A DNA stretch of 64,000 nt from Chloroflexota bacterium (GTDB lineage: Bacteria; Chloroflexota; UBA11872), in the NCBI GenBank assembly GCA_026707285.1, contig JAPOXD010000023.1, positions 215,012 to 279,011 of the forward strand, in the 5' to 3' direction. Positions within the stretch are counted from its first letter, which is position 1; every line of letters begins with the position of its first letter. Below, piece by piece: positions 17,779 to 25,771 of this stretch. The notes under the pieces were generated by a model. That model ran no database searches. It saw only the letters and a program-made list of their open reading frames with translations, and had not been told where the DNA came from. A program made the translations under genes and the position numbers.

Positions 17779-19384
17779 CCCCAGGCTGCCGCGCCGGCGC
17801 GTCCTGGCCGGCCTTGGCGCCGTGGCGGGCGCCGCGGTCCTGGCCGCCTGCGGCGAACCCGGCGACGGGCGACCGTCCGCCGACGACGGCAAGATCGAGC
17901 TCTGGATGCGCGAGCCGCTCACGCTCGATCCCGCGCTGGCGTCCACTCCCAACGAGTTCACCATCCTCAACGCGCTGTTCGAGCCGCTGGTTGCGGTCAG
18001 CAGCGACGGGCTGCCTACGCCCGCGGCGGCCGCGAGCTGGGACGTGAGCAACGCCGGACACACCGTCACGTTCACCATCCGCCCGGAGGCCCGCTGGATG
18101 ACCGGCGAACCGCTGACCGCGGAAGCCTTCGCCTGGGCCTGGCGCCGGAATCTCGATCCGCAGATCGGCGGCGCGTTCAACTATCTCCTGTTCCCCGTGC
18201 GCGGCGCCCGCGACTACGCCTATGGGCTCTACCAGGATCCCGCAGTGGTCGCCGTGGGCGCGCCCGACGACTCGACCCTCAGCGTGGGGCTCGCCGAGCC
18301 GTCCCCAGGGTTTCCCGCCCGGGTCGCGGCGCCCATCTTCTATCCGCTTCCCGAAGGCGAAATCCGGTCCTATGGCTCCACGTGGACGCAGCCGCGACGG
18401 CTGCGGGGCAACGGCCAGTATCAGCTAGTGCAGTGGGATCAGGGCCTCGGCCTCACGCTGTTTCGCAACGAGCACTATTGGGGCGATCCGGGATCCTTCG
18501 GCGAAGTGGTGGTGCGGTTTCCGGAGGAAGACGGCTCGCCGTTGCTGGCGTTTCGCGGCGGCGCCGTCGACGTGGCGCCGGTGAGCGGCGCCGCCTATCG
18601 CTCCGCGCGTGGCGACGACCAGTTGCGCGATCGCCTGCGTCTCTTCGAGCGCGGCGGCAGCTGGTTCCTCGTCTTCAACACCGCCAAGCCTCCCTGGAAT
18701 CGGTCGGAGGTTCGCCGGGCGCTCGGCATGGTGCTGAACCGCGAAGAAATGGCAGCGGCCGTGTTCGAGGAGCCGACGCTTCCGGGCTGGACCATCGTGC
18801 CGCAGAGCACGCTCCCGCGAGAGATTTCCCAGCCATCCCCCGACGTGGATGCCGCCCGGGGTCTGCTGTCGCAGGCAGGCTTCCCCGACGGCCGGGGCCT
18901 CCCGCCGCTCCGATTCACCTATCACGCCACCGACACCTGGAAGCGCCTCACCGCCTACCTTGCCGCGACGTGGCGCGAGACGCTGGGCGTGGACGTCCAG
19001 CCCGACGAGCGGTCGTGGCGAGACTTCCTGTCGTTCACCGACGACCCGGGCGACTTCGACTGCTACCGGGCCGGGTGGACCTCGGAGTTCGCCGATCCGG
19101 CGAACTGGTACGACACGCTGTGGCTCTCCGACGCCGACTATCTGGGCGCCCGCTGGCGAAATACGGAGTTCGACCGCCACGTGCAGGAGGCCGGAGCGGC
19201 CACGGACGCCGAATCGCGGCGCAACGCCTACCTCGCCGCCGACGCGGTGCTTCAAGCCGAGCAGCCGGCCATTGGCATCGGGCATCACGCCGACGCCTAT
19301 CTGCTGCACCCCCGCATCACGGGATTCGGCATCGACCCCGTGACGGGCGCCATCGACCTGCGCGCCGTCGTCGCCAGCAACTAA
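17741..19384 (+). CDS. ABC transporter solute-binding lipoprotein, family 5 (oligopeptide type)
   Basis: A 547-residue binding protein homologous to the preceding one but closer to OppA (TLDPALASTPNEFTILNALF, WMTGEPLTAEAFAWAWRRNL, YLLFPVRGARDYAYG, RALGMVLNREEMA). The N-terminus combines an Arg-rich Tat-like motif, PRRRVLAGLGAV, with a lipobox LAAC, so it should be lipid-anchored after export. The start is uncertain: GTG 17741 overlaps the upstream gene, and a TTG at 17759 is also possible. Together with the upstream gene it forms a tandem binding-protein pair without membrane components in view; these may lie elsewhere or be shared. Confidence 0.88.
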   Translation: MNGSPTLRSSPASPRLPRRRVLAGLGAVAGAAVLAACGEPGDGRPSADDGKIELWMREPLTLDPALASTPNEFTILNALFEPLVAVSSDGLPTPAAAASWDVSNAGHTVTFTIRPEARWMTGEPLTAEAFAWAWRRNLDPQIGGAFNYLLFPVRGARDYAYGLYQDPAVVAVGAPDDSTLSVGLAEPSPGFPARVAAPIFYPLPEGEIRSYGSTWTQPRRLRGNGQYQLVQWDQGLGLTLFRNEHYWGDPGSFGEVVVRFPEEDGSPLLAFRGGAVDVAPVSGAAYRSARGDDQLRDRLRLFERGGSWFLVFNTAKPPWNRSEVRRALGMVLNREEMAAAVFEEPTLPGWTIVPQSTLPREISQPSPDVDAARGLLSQAGFPDGRGLPPLRFTYHATDTWKRLTAYLAATWRETLGVDVQPDERSWRDFLSFTDDPGDFDCYRAGWTSEFADPANWYDTLWLSDADYLGARWRNTEFDRHVQEAGAATDAESRRNAYLAADAVLQAEQPAIGIGHHADAYLLHPRITGFGIDPVTGAIDLRAVVASN

Positions 19385-19396
19385 GCCGCAGCCTCC

Positions 19397-19469
19397 GCTG
19401 TAGGGGCGGCCCTCGTGGCCGCCCGCGGCCCGAAGCCTTCGGTGTAGGGGCAGCCCTCGTGGCTGCCCG
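19397..19469. repeat. Two directly repeated REP-like palindromes
   Basis: Copies at 19397-19428 and 19442-19469 share the pattern TGTAGGGGC-RGCCCTCGTGG-CYGCCC. Stem changes are compensated: GGGCGGCC pairs with GGCCGCCC in the first and GGGCAGCC with GGCTGCCC in the second. They occupy the convergent gap between the binding-protein gene and the MFS gene. Confidence 0.85.
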
Positions 19470-19540
19470 CCGGCGACTCCAATCGCGAACGTCCTCTCGA
19501 ACTGGTGTGCGCTGTTGAAACCGTCCTGAAACAGGGCCTA

Positions 19541-20707
19541 CTACGGACCGGCGCCATCCCGCTCCCGCCGCATCAGCGCCCGAATGGCGATCAACGCCGC
19601 CACCGTCGCCGCCATCGCCGCGGGAGCGATCAGCATGGCGCCGCGCAGCGTCCACGCATCGGCCGCGCGCCCGATGCCCAGCGACGCCCCGATGCCGCCC
19701 AGCCCCAGAATCGCGATCACCGCCCCCAGCATGGCCCCGGCGTCGGCCGGTCGATGCCGCGCCGCCAAGGCCAGCAGGGAGGGAATCAGCGCCCCACTCG
19801 CCACGCCGGCCAGCGCCGCGCCGGCCACCGCCATCCACGCCTCCGGCGCAAGCGCGGCCAGCAGCGCCGCCAACGCCGTCGCGACCGAGGCGCCGATCAG
19901 CCACGTCATCAGGTCAAGCCGCCCGCTGAGCCAGGCGCCCAGCAATCGCCCGACGAATCCGCCCACCCAGTACAGCGTCACCAACGACGCCGCCGCGGCG
20001 CGATCGAGCACGAAGGCGTACTCGAGAAACGGCGCGAAGAACCCAGCGAGTCCGGTTTCCAGCACCACCACCAGCGCCGACGCCAGGCCGATCAGCAGCA
20101 ACACCGGCGCCGCGGCCGCCCGAATCACCCCTCGCAGGGAGGTCGGTCGCTCAACGGTGGGCGCGCTCGGAATGCGGGTGAACGCCGCCGCCACGCTTGC
20201 GGCCAGCAGCGCGCTCAGCACCACTGGCGGGCGCCAACCCCAATCGAGGACGAATGAGCCGCCCACGATGGCCGGCGCGACAATCGCCCCGGCCGCGAAT
20301 CCCAGCTGCGCCAGGTTCAGGTCCCGCACCGACAGCGCGGCGCCGGCGCGGGCGATCAGCGCCGTGACGGCAACCTCCGTCGCGCCCCACCCGACCGACG
20401 CAACCGCCAGCCCCGCCAGAAACGAGAGATATCCGGGGCTGACCCCCGCCAGCAGCATGCCCAGGGCCGCCACGGTCGAAGCGACGATGATGCTCGGGCG
20501 GGTTCCGACCCGGTCCGAGATCGGCCCGCCCACCAGCGATCCAACCGTGTACCCCAAACCGACCGCCGCCAGCGCCATGCCCGCGCCGATGTATTCGAGC
20601 ACGAACTCTTCACGGATGGCTTCGAGCGCGGGACCGAGGGCGTTGAACGCCACGCCCAGCGACGCGTAGAACCACCCGCTGGCGAGCAGGATGCGCCGGC
20701 GGTTCAC
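19541..20707 (-). CDS. Major facilitator superfamily transporter
   Basis: A 388-residue integral membrane protein with about 12 hydrophobic helices. The MFS loop 2-3 signature is present as GGPISDRVGTRPSIIVAS, and a second copy-like loop (RLLGAWLSGRLDLMTWLIG) occurs after helix 7-8. It starts at a GTG (20707), 54 bases downstream of the LarA-like gene on the same strand, so the two may be co-transcribed. The substrate is unknown; a hydroxy-acid or related small molecule is possible from the neighbour but not shown by sequence. Confidence 0.88.
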   Translation of the reverse strand: MNRRRILLASGWFYASLGVAFNALGPALEAIREEFVLEYIGAGMALAAVGLGYTVGSLVGGPISDRVGTRPSIIVASTVAALGMLLAGVSPGYLSFLAGLAVASVGWGATEVAVTALIARAGAALSVRDLNLAQLGFAAGAIVAPAIVGGSFVLDWGWRPPVVLSALLAASVAAAFTRIPSAPTVERPTSLRGVIRAAAAPVLLLIGLASALVVVLETGLAGFFAPFLEYAFVLDRAAAASLVTLYWVGGFVGRLLGAWLSGRLDLMTWLIGASVATALAALLAALAPEAWMAVAGAALAGVASGALIPSLLALAARHRPADAGAMLGAVIAILGLGGIGASLGIGRAADAWTLRGAMLIAPAAMAATVAALIAIRALMRRERDGAGP

Positions 20708-20761
20708 GGGCGTCGGCGCGAAAGGCGCTTCAGGCGGCCCGCGGCGCTCGCGCGCGGCGCG

Positions 20762-22051
20762 TCAATGGGCGTAGACGCCGGATTCGACGATCGATCCGTC
20801 CTTGCCGAATTTGAATGACGCGCTATCGGCGACCACTTCGCAGCTCTCAGGCAGGTCGGGCACCGCCGCCTCGCTGAGCCAGAAGGTCTCCAGCTCCATC
20901 GTGGAGGCAATGCGGGCCACGCGCAGCGGCTCGACCGACGAGCGCTTCGCCAACGACAGCCCCGTCGCCACGCACTCGCGGTCGTTGGGCAGCGTCAGCG
21001 GCACCTTGGCCATGCCCACGGCCATGCTCGTGAGCACGTTGGCATACGTCGGCACCGGGTCGATGTCATCCGTGAGCTTGCGGCTCGTCAGGTCCGCCAT
21101 GCCGATCCCCACCGCGTTCCCGTGCGATTGCTCGGTCAGGCCCAGCACCGCCAGCCAGCGATAGTCCGGCTCGTGCGGCAGCTCCGGAAAGCGCCGCCAC
21201 ATGCCGATCACGTTTGGGTCCATGCCGGTGCCCGAGACATTCTTGCCCATCCGATCGACGATCAGCAGATCGAGCCGGTCGAGCGGGAGCCGCGGGAGCA
21301 CGCCGCGGGCGACTTCCAACAGCGCACGGTCGGTGGACTCGAAGGCTTCCGGCCCGACGACCGCGAGCCGATGGGGACGGTCGAAGGCATTCTCGACCAG
21401 CCCAACCCCCATGCACACCGGCGCCGCCGCCAGCGCCACCCGCGCCGCCGCCGGAATCGTGGTTGCCAGGTCGTGGGCGTGGATGGTCTCGGCGCCGCGG
21501 CGGTTGCCCAACCCGATGGCGAGCATCTTGCACAGGCCGCTCTCGACGGGGCCGCGAAATGACGTGTGCGGCTTGATCCGGCCGATCACCGCGATGCCGT
21601 CCGCGGCCGCCGCCGCCGCATCCAGGTGCACGCGCACCCCGTCCACGGTGGCCCCGAGCTCGACGGTATCCATGGTCGCCTGCACCGGCACGCCCAGCGC
21701 GGCTTCGCTGATGCCGTATCCGGCCAGCACCTCGGCCTGCCCGTCGGCCGCGCCTCCGCCGTGGCTCCCCATCGCCGGAACGATGAACGGCTCGGCCTCC
21801 AACGAGCGAACCGCCTCGCTCACGATTCTGACCACCCGCGCCACCGGCGACACGCCGCGCGAACCGACGGCAATCGCGATGCGGGAACCTGGTCCGACGC
21901 CCTGCGCCGTGAGCACGGACCGTGCCTCGGCCGCCAGCCGCCGGTCGAATTCCGGCACCTCGGAGGCATCGAATTGCTGCCGCACCAGGTGCATGCGCGG
22001 CGGCGACGCGTGATCGTTGACGGCCACGCCGGGAGTGTAGCCATCTGTCAT
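20762..22051 (-). CDS. LarA-like protein (lactate racemase N-terminal domain family)
   Basis: A 429-residue protein with the nucleotide-like LarA_N domain: IAIAVGSRGVSPVARVV, then FIVPAMGSHGGGAADGQ, and IGRIKPHTSFRGPVESGLCK in the middle. These resemble the uncharacterised lineage related to nickel-pincer lactate racemase. The His-rich positions GSHGG and KPHTSF are kept; the C-terminal part has TEQSHGNAVGIGMADLTS. Whether it uses the nickel-pincer cofactor is unknown, and no larB/C/E genes are nearby. The ATG at 22051 lies inside a tandem GTCATTCCGAGCGCAG repeat, so the real start may be the internal ATG at 21994 (MHLVRQQFDASEVPEF). Confidence 0.75.
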   Translation of the reverse strand: MTDGYTPGVAVNDHASPPRMHLVRQQFDASEVPEFDRRLAAEARSVLTAQGVGPGSRIAIAVGSRGVSPVARVVRIVSEAVRSLEAEPFIVPAMGSHGGGAADGQAEVLAGYGISEAALGVPVQATMDTVELGATVDGVRVHLDAAAAAADGIAVIGRIKPHTSFRGPVESGLCKMLAIGLGNRRGAETIHAHDLATTIPAAARVALAAAPVCMGVGLVENAFDRPHRLAVVGPEAFESTDRALLEVARGVLPRLPLDRLDLLIVDRMGKNVSGTGMDPNVIGMWRRFPELPHEPDYRWLAVLGLTEQSHGNAVGIGMADLTSRKLTDDIDPVPTYANVLTSMAVGMAKVPLTLPNDRECVATGLSLAKRSSVEPLRVARIASTMELETFWLSEAAVPDLPESCEVVADSASFKFGKDGSIVESGVYAH

Positions 22052-22090
22052 GCCGAGCGCAGCGATCTGTCATTCCGAGCGCAGCGGGGA
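22046..22090. repeat. Tandem GTCATNCCGAGCGCAGCG repeat
   Basis: Two near-identical units, TGTCATGCCGAGCGCAGCG and TGTCATTCCGAGCGCAGCG, at 22046 and 22069. The first spans the annotated start codon of the LarA-like gene. Related units occur at 42187-42271 and 60524-60552. Confidence 0.8.
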
Positions 22091-22188
22091 ATCTATGGGG
22101 CCGGACAGACACTCAGCGCATCCCGCGCTCTCCGGCATCGCCTACGTGGCGATCCGTCCCCTCGCCCTTGATGGAAAACCTTGCGCCC

Positions 22189-22221
22189 CCTCCGTCATTC
22201 CCGCGAACGCGGGAATCCACC
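22189..22221. repeat. Palindromic repeat with core CATTCCCGCGAACGCGGGAAT
   Basis: An inverted repeat (ATTCCCGCG / CGCGGGAAT) flanked by CCTCCGT and CCACC. Its 33 bases are the exact reverse complement of 58851-58883. Related copies are at 36394-36450 and 60436-60464. It fills the gap between the LarA-like and phosphoesterase genes. Confidence 0.85.
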
Positions 22222-22332
22222 CCGGCGATTCAACGGGGGAGTGGAGAGTGCCGACCAGTGCTAGCTCACCACGCGCTCCTTTGAGGTCAAAGCCACCAAC
22301 TACGCGCACCCCGATGCACTACCCTTGCCGCC

Positions 22333-23073
22333 ATGCGCGTGGCCGTTGTCACCGACATTCACGGGAATCTCGGCGCCTTCTTCGCCGTGCTGGCGGACCT
22401 CAAGACCCAGGCGCCCGACCAGGTGGTCTTCGGCGGCGACGCCGCGCTCTTCGGCGCGCACGCCCTCGAGTGCTGGCAGCGAGTGCTGGAGCTTGGCTGG
22501 CCCATGGTCCAGGGAAACACGGACCGTTACCTGGCCAACCCGCGCCCCGCCCTGGAGTCCATGCGCCGGAAGTCCCCCGCGGCGGCGGAGCACCTGGAGC
22601 GCAACCTTGCCTGGGCGCGGGCGCGGCTTGGCGAACGCCTGATCGAGCGCATGACGTCGATGCGCACCGTCATTCGCGTGCCCTCGGCCGCCGGCCCGCT
22701 GCTTGTGGTTCACGCCTCTCCCGGCAACGACGAGGCCGGCATCACTCCCGACGCGTCGGACGACCAGGTGGACGCCCTGCTCGCCACGGTGGACGCCCGG
22801 GTGCTGGTCTGCGGCCACACCCACCGCGCCTTCGTGCGGCACGTGGGGCAGCTGCTCCTCGTCAACTGCGGCTCGGTGGGTCGCACCTATGACGGTCAAC
22901 CGGGACAAGCCACCTACGCCGTGCTGGACGACGCCTCGGGTCGCTGGTCGGCCGCCATCCGGCGCGTGCCCTACGACGAGCGCGCGGCGCACCGCGACAC
23001 TCGCGCCCGGGGCGTGCCCTTGTCCGAGGCATTTCTGGACTCCCTGCTGACGGCACGCGACCCCGCCGCCTAG
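22333..23073 (+). CDS. Metallophosphoesterase (calcineurin-like, YfcE/MJ0936 type)
   Basis: A 246-residue phosphoesterase with all five metal-binding blocks: DIHGNLGAF (about 8-16), FGGDAALFG, QGNTDRYL (Asn-Thr-Asp in place of the usual GNHD), LLVVHASPG and VCGHTHRAF. Such small proteins hydrolyse phosphodiesters or act on nucleotide second messengers; the substrate is unknown. It opens a plus-strand run with a membrane-anchored protein and an ABC exporter pair, with 4 bases to the next start. Cytosolic. Confidence 0.88.
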   Translation: MRVAVVTDIHGNLGAFFAVLADLKTQAPDQVVFGGDAALFGAHALECWQRVLELGWPMVQGNTDRYLANPRPALESMRRKSPAAAEHLERNLAWARARLGERLIERMTSMRTVIRVPSAAGPLLVVHASPGNDEAGITPDASDDQVDALLATVDARVLVCGHTHRAFVRHVGQLLLVNCGSVGRTYDGQPGQATYAVLDDASGRWSAAIRRVPYDERAAHRDTRARGVPLSEAFLDSLLTARDPAA

Positions 23074-23077
23074 CAGC

Positions 23078-23974
23078 ATGCAACGGCGTTCCACGGACCT
23101 GATGCCCGACCACGACGCCCGCCCCCGACTCCCGAGCATCTTGACCGCCGTCCTGCGGTCCCGCGGCCTATGGGCGGGACTCGGCCTGACGGCCGCGGTC
23201 GTGGCGCTGCTCGTGACCGTCGAACCGGTGCGGCTCGCCGTCCACCACGTGCTCAACGGACTGCGCGAGCAGCCCATTGCCATTGAAGTTGGGGCCGACG
23301 CGTCCACGGTGGCTCCCACGCCCGCGGCGACGACCGGCCTGCAGCCGGACACCTTCGTCGTCACGGAAGTCGAAGCGCCGATCGTCATGGACCTGGGCGC
23401 GGACGAACCGCCGCCGTCGCTTCCGTTCGAACCGATCGAGCTTGACGCCCCCGCCGGTTTCGCGGTGGCCGGTGACCGCACAGTGCGACAGGGCGGCGCC
23501 TGGCGCATCGACGTCGACTTCGAGCAGCTACAGAGCTTCCTCGCGGGGTCGCAGGTGCGGGTTCCGCTGCCCGAACGGCTCCGCACGCGCGCGCTGAGCG
23601 TCCAGGGCCCCGAAATGCTGATCACCACCTGGACCAGCGTGGCGTCGGGCGACGACGACCTGGTGCTCGTCCAGTTCGCCGCGCCGCTAGTGTCCGCGCC
23701 GCCCGAAGTCGACCTCGAGCTAATCAGCCAGGCCCTCGTGCGCGAGTTCCTGCCGCCTGTGCTGGCGCGGCAGATTGAATTGGGCGAAATCGCGCTCTAC
23801 CGTGACATCCTCGGGCTCGAACCGCTCAACGACGACGCCCAGCCGCAATCGCTGCAACTGCCCGACGGGCGCTCGCTCGTCTTCTGGCGAGCCGAAGACT
23901 CCTACGCGGCGCTCATGGGACCGCTCGGCCCCGAGGCACTGCGGCGCCTGGCCGGTTTCGAGCCCGGAGCCTAG
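23078..23974 (+). CDS. Membrane-anchored protein of unknown function
   Basis: A 298-residue protein I do not recognise. Residues ~28-50 form a single hydrophobic segment (LWAGLGLTAAVVALLVTVEP) after a basic N-terminus, so the remainder is probably outside the membrane. The exterior part has a Thr/Pro-rich stretch and then repeated beta-like strands, including two related halves (EQLQSFLAGSQVRVPLPERL and ELISQALVREFLPPVLARQI). ATG 23102 is an alternative start. It sits between a phosphoesterase gene and an ABC ATPase gene with only 2-4 bases on each side, so it may be an accessory subunit of that exporter; that is inference. Confidence 0.6.
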   Translation: MQRRSTDLMPDHDARPRLPSILTAVLRSRGLWAGLGLTAAVVALLVTVEPVRLAVHHVLNGLREQPIAIEVGADASTVAPTPAATTGLQPDTFVVTEVEAPIVMDLGADEPPPSLPFEPIELDAPAGFAVAGDRTVRQGGAWRIDVDFEQLQSFLAGSQVRVPLPERLRTRALSVQGPEMLITTWTSVASGDDDLVLVQFAAPLVSAPPEVDLELISQALVREFLPPVLARQIELGEIALYRDILGLEPLNDDAQPQSLQLPDGRSLVFWRAEDSYAALMGPLGPEALRRLAGFEPGA

Positions 23975-23976
23975 GC

Positions 23977-24888
23977 GTGGACCAGGCCGCCATCCGCGCC
24001 ACCGGCTTGCGCAAGTCCTTCGGGGACACACACGCGGTGCGCGGCATCGACCTCGACGTGCCTCAGGGCGAGGTCTTCGGCTTCCTCGGGCCCAACGGAG
24101 CCGGCAAGAGCACCGTGGTGAAGATCATTCTCGGCCTGGTGCAGGCCAGCGCGGGAGAGGTGACCGTGCTTGGTCATCCCGCGGGCAGTTTGGCCGCGCG
24201 GCGGCAAATCGGATTCCTGCCCGAGACGTTTCGCTTTCACCAGTGGATGCACGCGTCCGAGTTTCTCGACTTCCACGGTCGCCTCGCCGGCCTCGATCGG
24301 GACACCCGCCGCAAGCGGGTGGACGAAATGCTCGAGCTCGTGGGCCTCGCCCATCGTCGACGCGACCGCCTTTCCACGTTTTCCAAGGGCATGCACCAGC
24401 GCATTGGCCTGGCGCAGGCCCTGCTGGCCGAACCGCCGCTGGTCGTGCTGGACGAGCCGACCTCCGCGCTCGATCCCATCGGCCGGCGCGACGTGCGCGA
24501 CATCATCCGCAACCTGCGGGCGGCGGGGATCACCGTATTTCTCAATTCCCACCTGCTCTCGGAGGTCGAGCAGGTATGCGACCAGGTCGCCATCATCAAC
24601 CGCGGTCGCATCGTGGCCGCCGGCGACCTGCGTGAGCTGCTGGCGGCGCGCGAGGTGGAGCTGCGCCTGGGGGAGGGCGCCGAAGCGGCCTTGCGCGCGT
24701 CCGGGCTCCAGCCGGTGTCGGAGCAGCCGGCCGACGGTCGCTACGTCTTAACGGCCGCCGGCGACGAGGAAATCGCCCGCATCACCGCGCATCTCGCCGG
24801 CGCCGGCGTCTCCATCTACGAGGTCCAGGTCCGCTCCAACAGCCTGGAGGACCTGTTCGTGCGCCTCGCGGACGCCACCGACCAATGA
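23977..24888 (+). CDS. ABC transporter ATP-binding protein
   Basis: A 303-residue ATPase of the CcmA/DRA subfamily. Walker A is FLGPNGAGKSTVVK (about 38-51), the signature is FSKGMHQRIGLAQALLA (Ser-Lys-Gly-Met instead of LSGGQ), and Walker B is LVVLDEPTSALDP with the switch His in LNSHLLSEVEQ. The C-terminal 80 residues form the regulatory domain common in such exporters. Starts at GTG 23977, two bases after the anchored protein, and overlaps the permease start by 4 bases. With one permease gene it likely forms a (AB)2 exporter. Substrate unknown; antibiotic or lipid export is typical for the group. Confidence 0.93.
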   Translation: MDQAAIRATGLRKSFGDTHAVRGIDLDVPQGEVFGFLGPNGAGKSTVVKIILGLVQASAGEVTVLGHPAGSLAARRQIGFLPETFRFHQWMHASEFLDFHGRLAGLDRDTRRKRVDEMLELVGLAHRRRDRLSTFSKGMHQRIGLAQALLAEPPLVVLDEPTSALDPIGRRDVRDIIRNLRAAGITVFLNSHLLSEVEQVCDQVAIINRGRIVAAGDLRELLAAREVELRLGEGAEAALRASGLQPVSEQPADGRYVLTAAGDEEIARITAHLAGAGVSIYEVQVRSNSLEDLFVRLADATDQ

Positions 24889-25724
24889 ACCTCTGGGTCA
24901 TCGCCGAGCACACGCTGCGTGAGGCCGTGCGCCGCCGCGTGGTGCTCGCGGCCACGGTCGTCATCGGCGGATTCCTGGCGCTCTACGGAGTGGGCGTGTG
25001 GTTCGGCTACCGCGACATCTCGACCGATCCCGATCTCACGATGTCAATGCAACGGGTGATCGTAGGCTTCATGCTGCAGGGCGGCATGTGGAGCCTCAAT
25101 TTCGTCGCCTCGCTGCTGGCCATCTTCCTGGCGGTGGGGTCCATCTCGGGCGAAATCGACCAGGGCACCATGCACGCCGTGGCGGCGCGGCCGGTGTGCC
25201 GCGCGCAGATCGTATTGGGCAAGTTCCTGGGCAATCTCATGCTCCTCACCGTCTTCATCGGCGTCTCGACGGCGATCATGATTGCCGTCGTCTCCATCAT
25301 CACCGGGCAGTACGCCGAGCGTGCCTGGACGGCGCCCTTCGCCATGTTGTTCGCCGCCGCCATTCTGCTGGCCGTCACCATCGCGGGCAGCACCCGGTTG
25401 GGCTCGCTGGCCAACGGCGTGGTGGTGTTCACGCTCTACGCGGTGGCGCTGGTCGGCGGCGTGATCGAGCAGATCGGCAACTTTCTCGACAATCCCGTCA
25501 CGTTCGACATCGGCATCGCCACCAGCGTGCTGCTACCCACGCGGGCGCTCTGGGACCTCGCCGGCGCGCAGCTGGCCCAGGAATCGGGAGCGGCGAGCGG
25601 CATGACGGGAGGCCCGTTCAGCTCATTGAATCCGCCGTCCGGCTGGATGCTGCTGGTGGCCGGTGTGTACCTGCTGCTCGCGCTGGCCTACGCCATTCGC
25701 GGCTTCCAGCGCCGCGACATCTGA
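24885..25724 (+). CDS. ABC transporter permease (ABC-2 type)
   Basis: A 279-residue membrane protein with about six hydrophobic segments, beginning near residue 20 (RRVVLAATVVIGGFLALYGV) and ending with LLVAGVYLLLALAYAIRGF. It has the ABC-2 pattern SISGEIDQGTMHAVAARPVCRAQIVLGKFLGN after the first helix pair, typical of NosY/GldF-like permeases. Its ATG overlaps the ATPase stop (ATGA), so the two are coupled. The partner of the preceding ATPase. Confidence 0.9.
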   Translation: MNLWVIAEHTLREAVRRRVVLAATVVIGGFLALYGVGVWFGYRDISTDPDLTMSMQRVIVGFMLQGGMWSLNFVASLLAIFLAVGSISGEIDQGTMHAVAARPVCRAQIVLGKFLGNLMLLTVFIGVSTAIMIAVVSIITGQYAERAWTAPFAMLFAAAILLAVTIAGSTRLGSLANGVVVFTLYAVALVGGVIEQIGNFLDNPVTFDIGIATSVLLPTRALWDLAGAQLAQESGAASGMTGGPFSSLNPPSGWMLLVAGVYLLLALAYAIRGFQRRDI

Positions 25725-25771
25725 CCGCCCCTCTACAATGCCGGCCATGAATCCGGCGAAGAGGCGCCCAC

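Noticed and set aside
15598..18180. A continuous 860-codon minus-strand open frame across the dcd, NUDIX and solute-binding genes
   Set aside because: It is antisense to genes with clear family motifs on the plus strand and reads as a GC-driven shadow with Arg/Gly/Ala-heavy, motif-free sequence.
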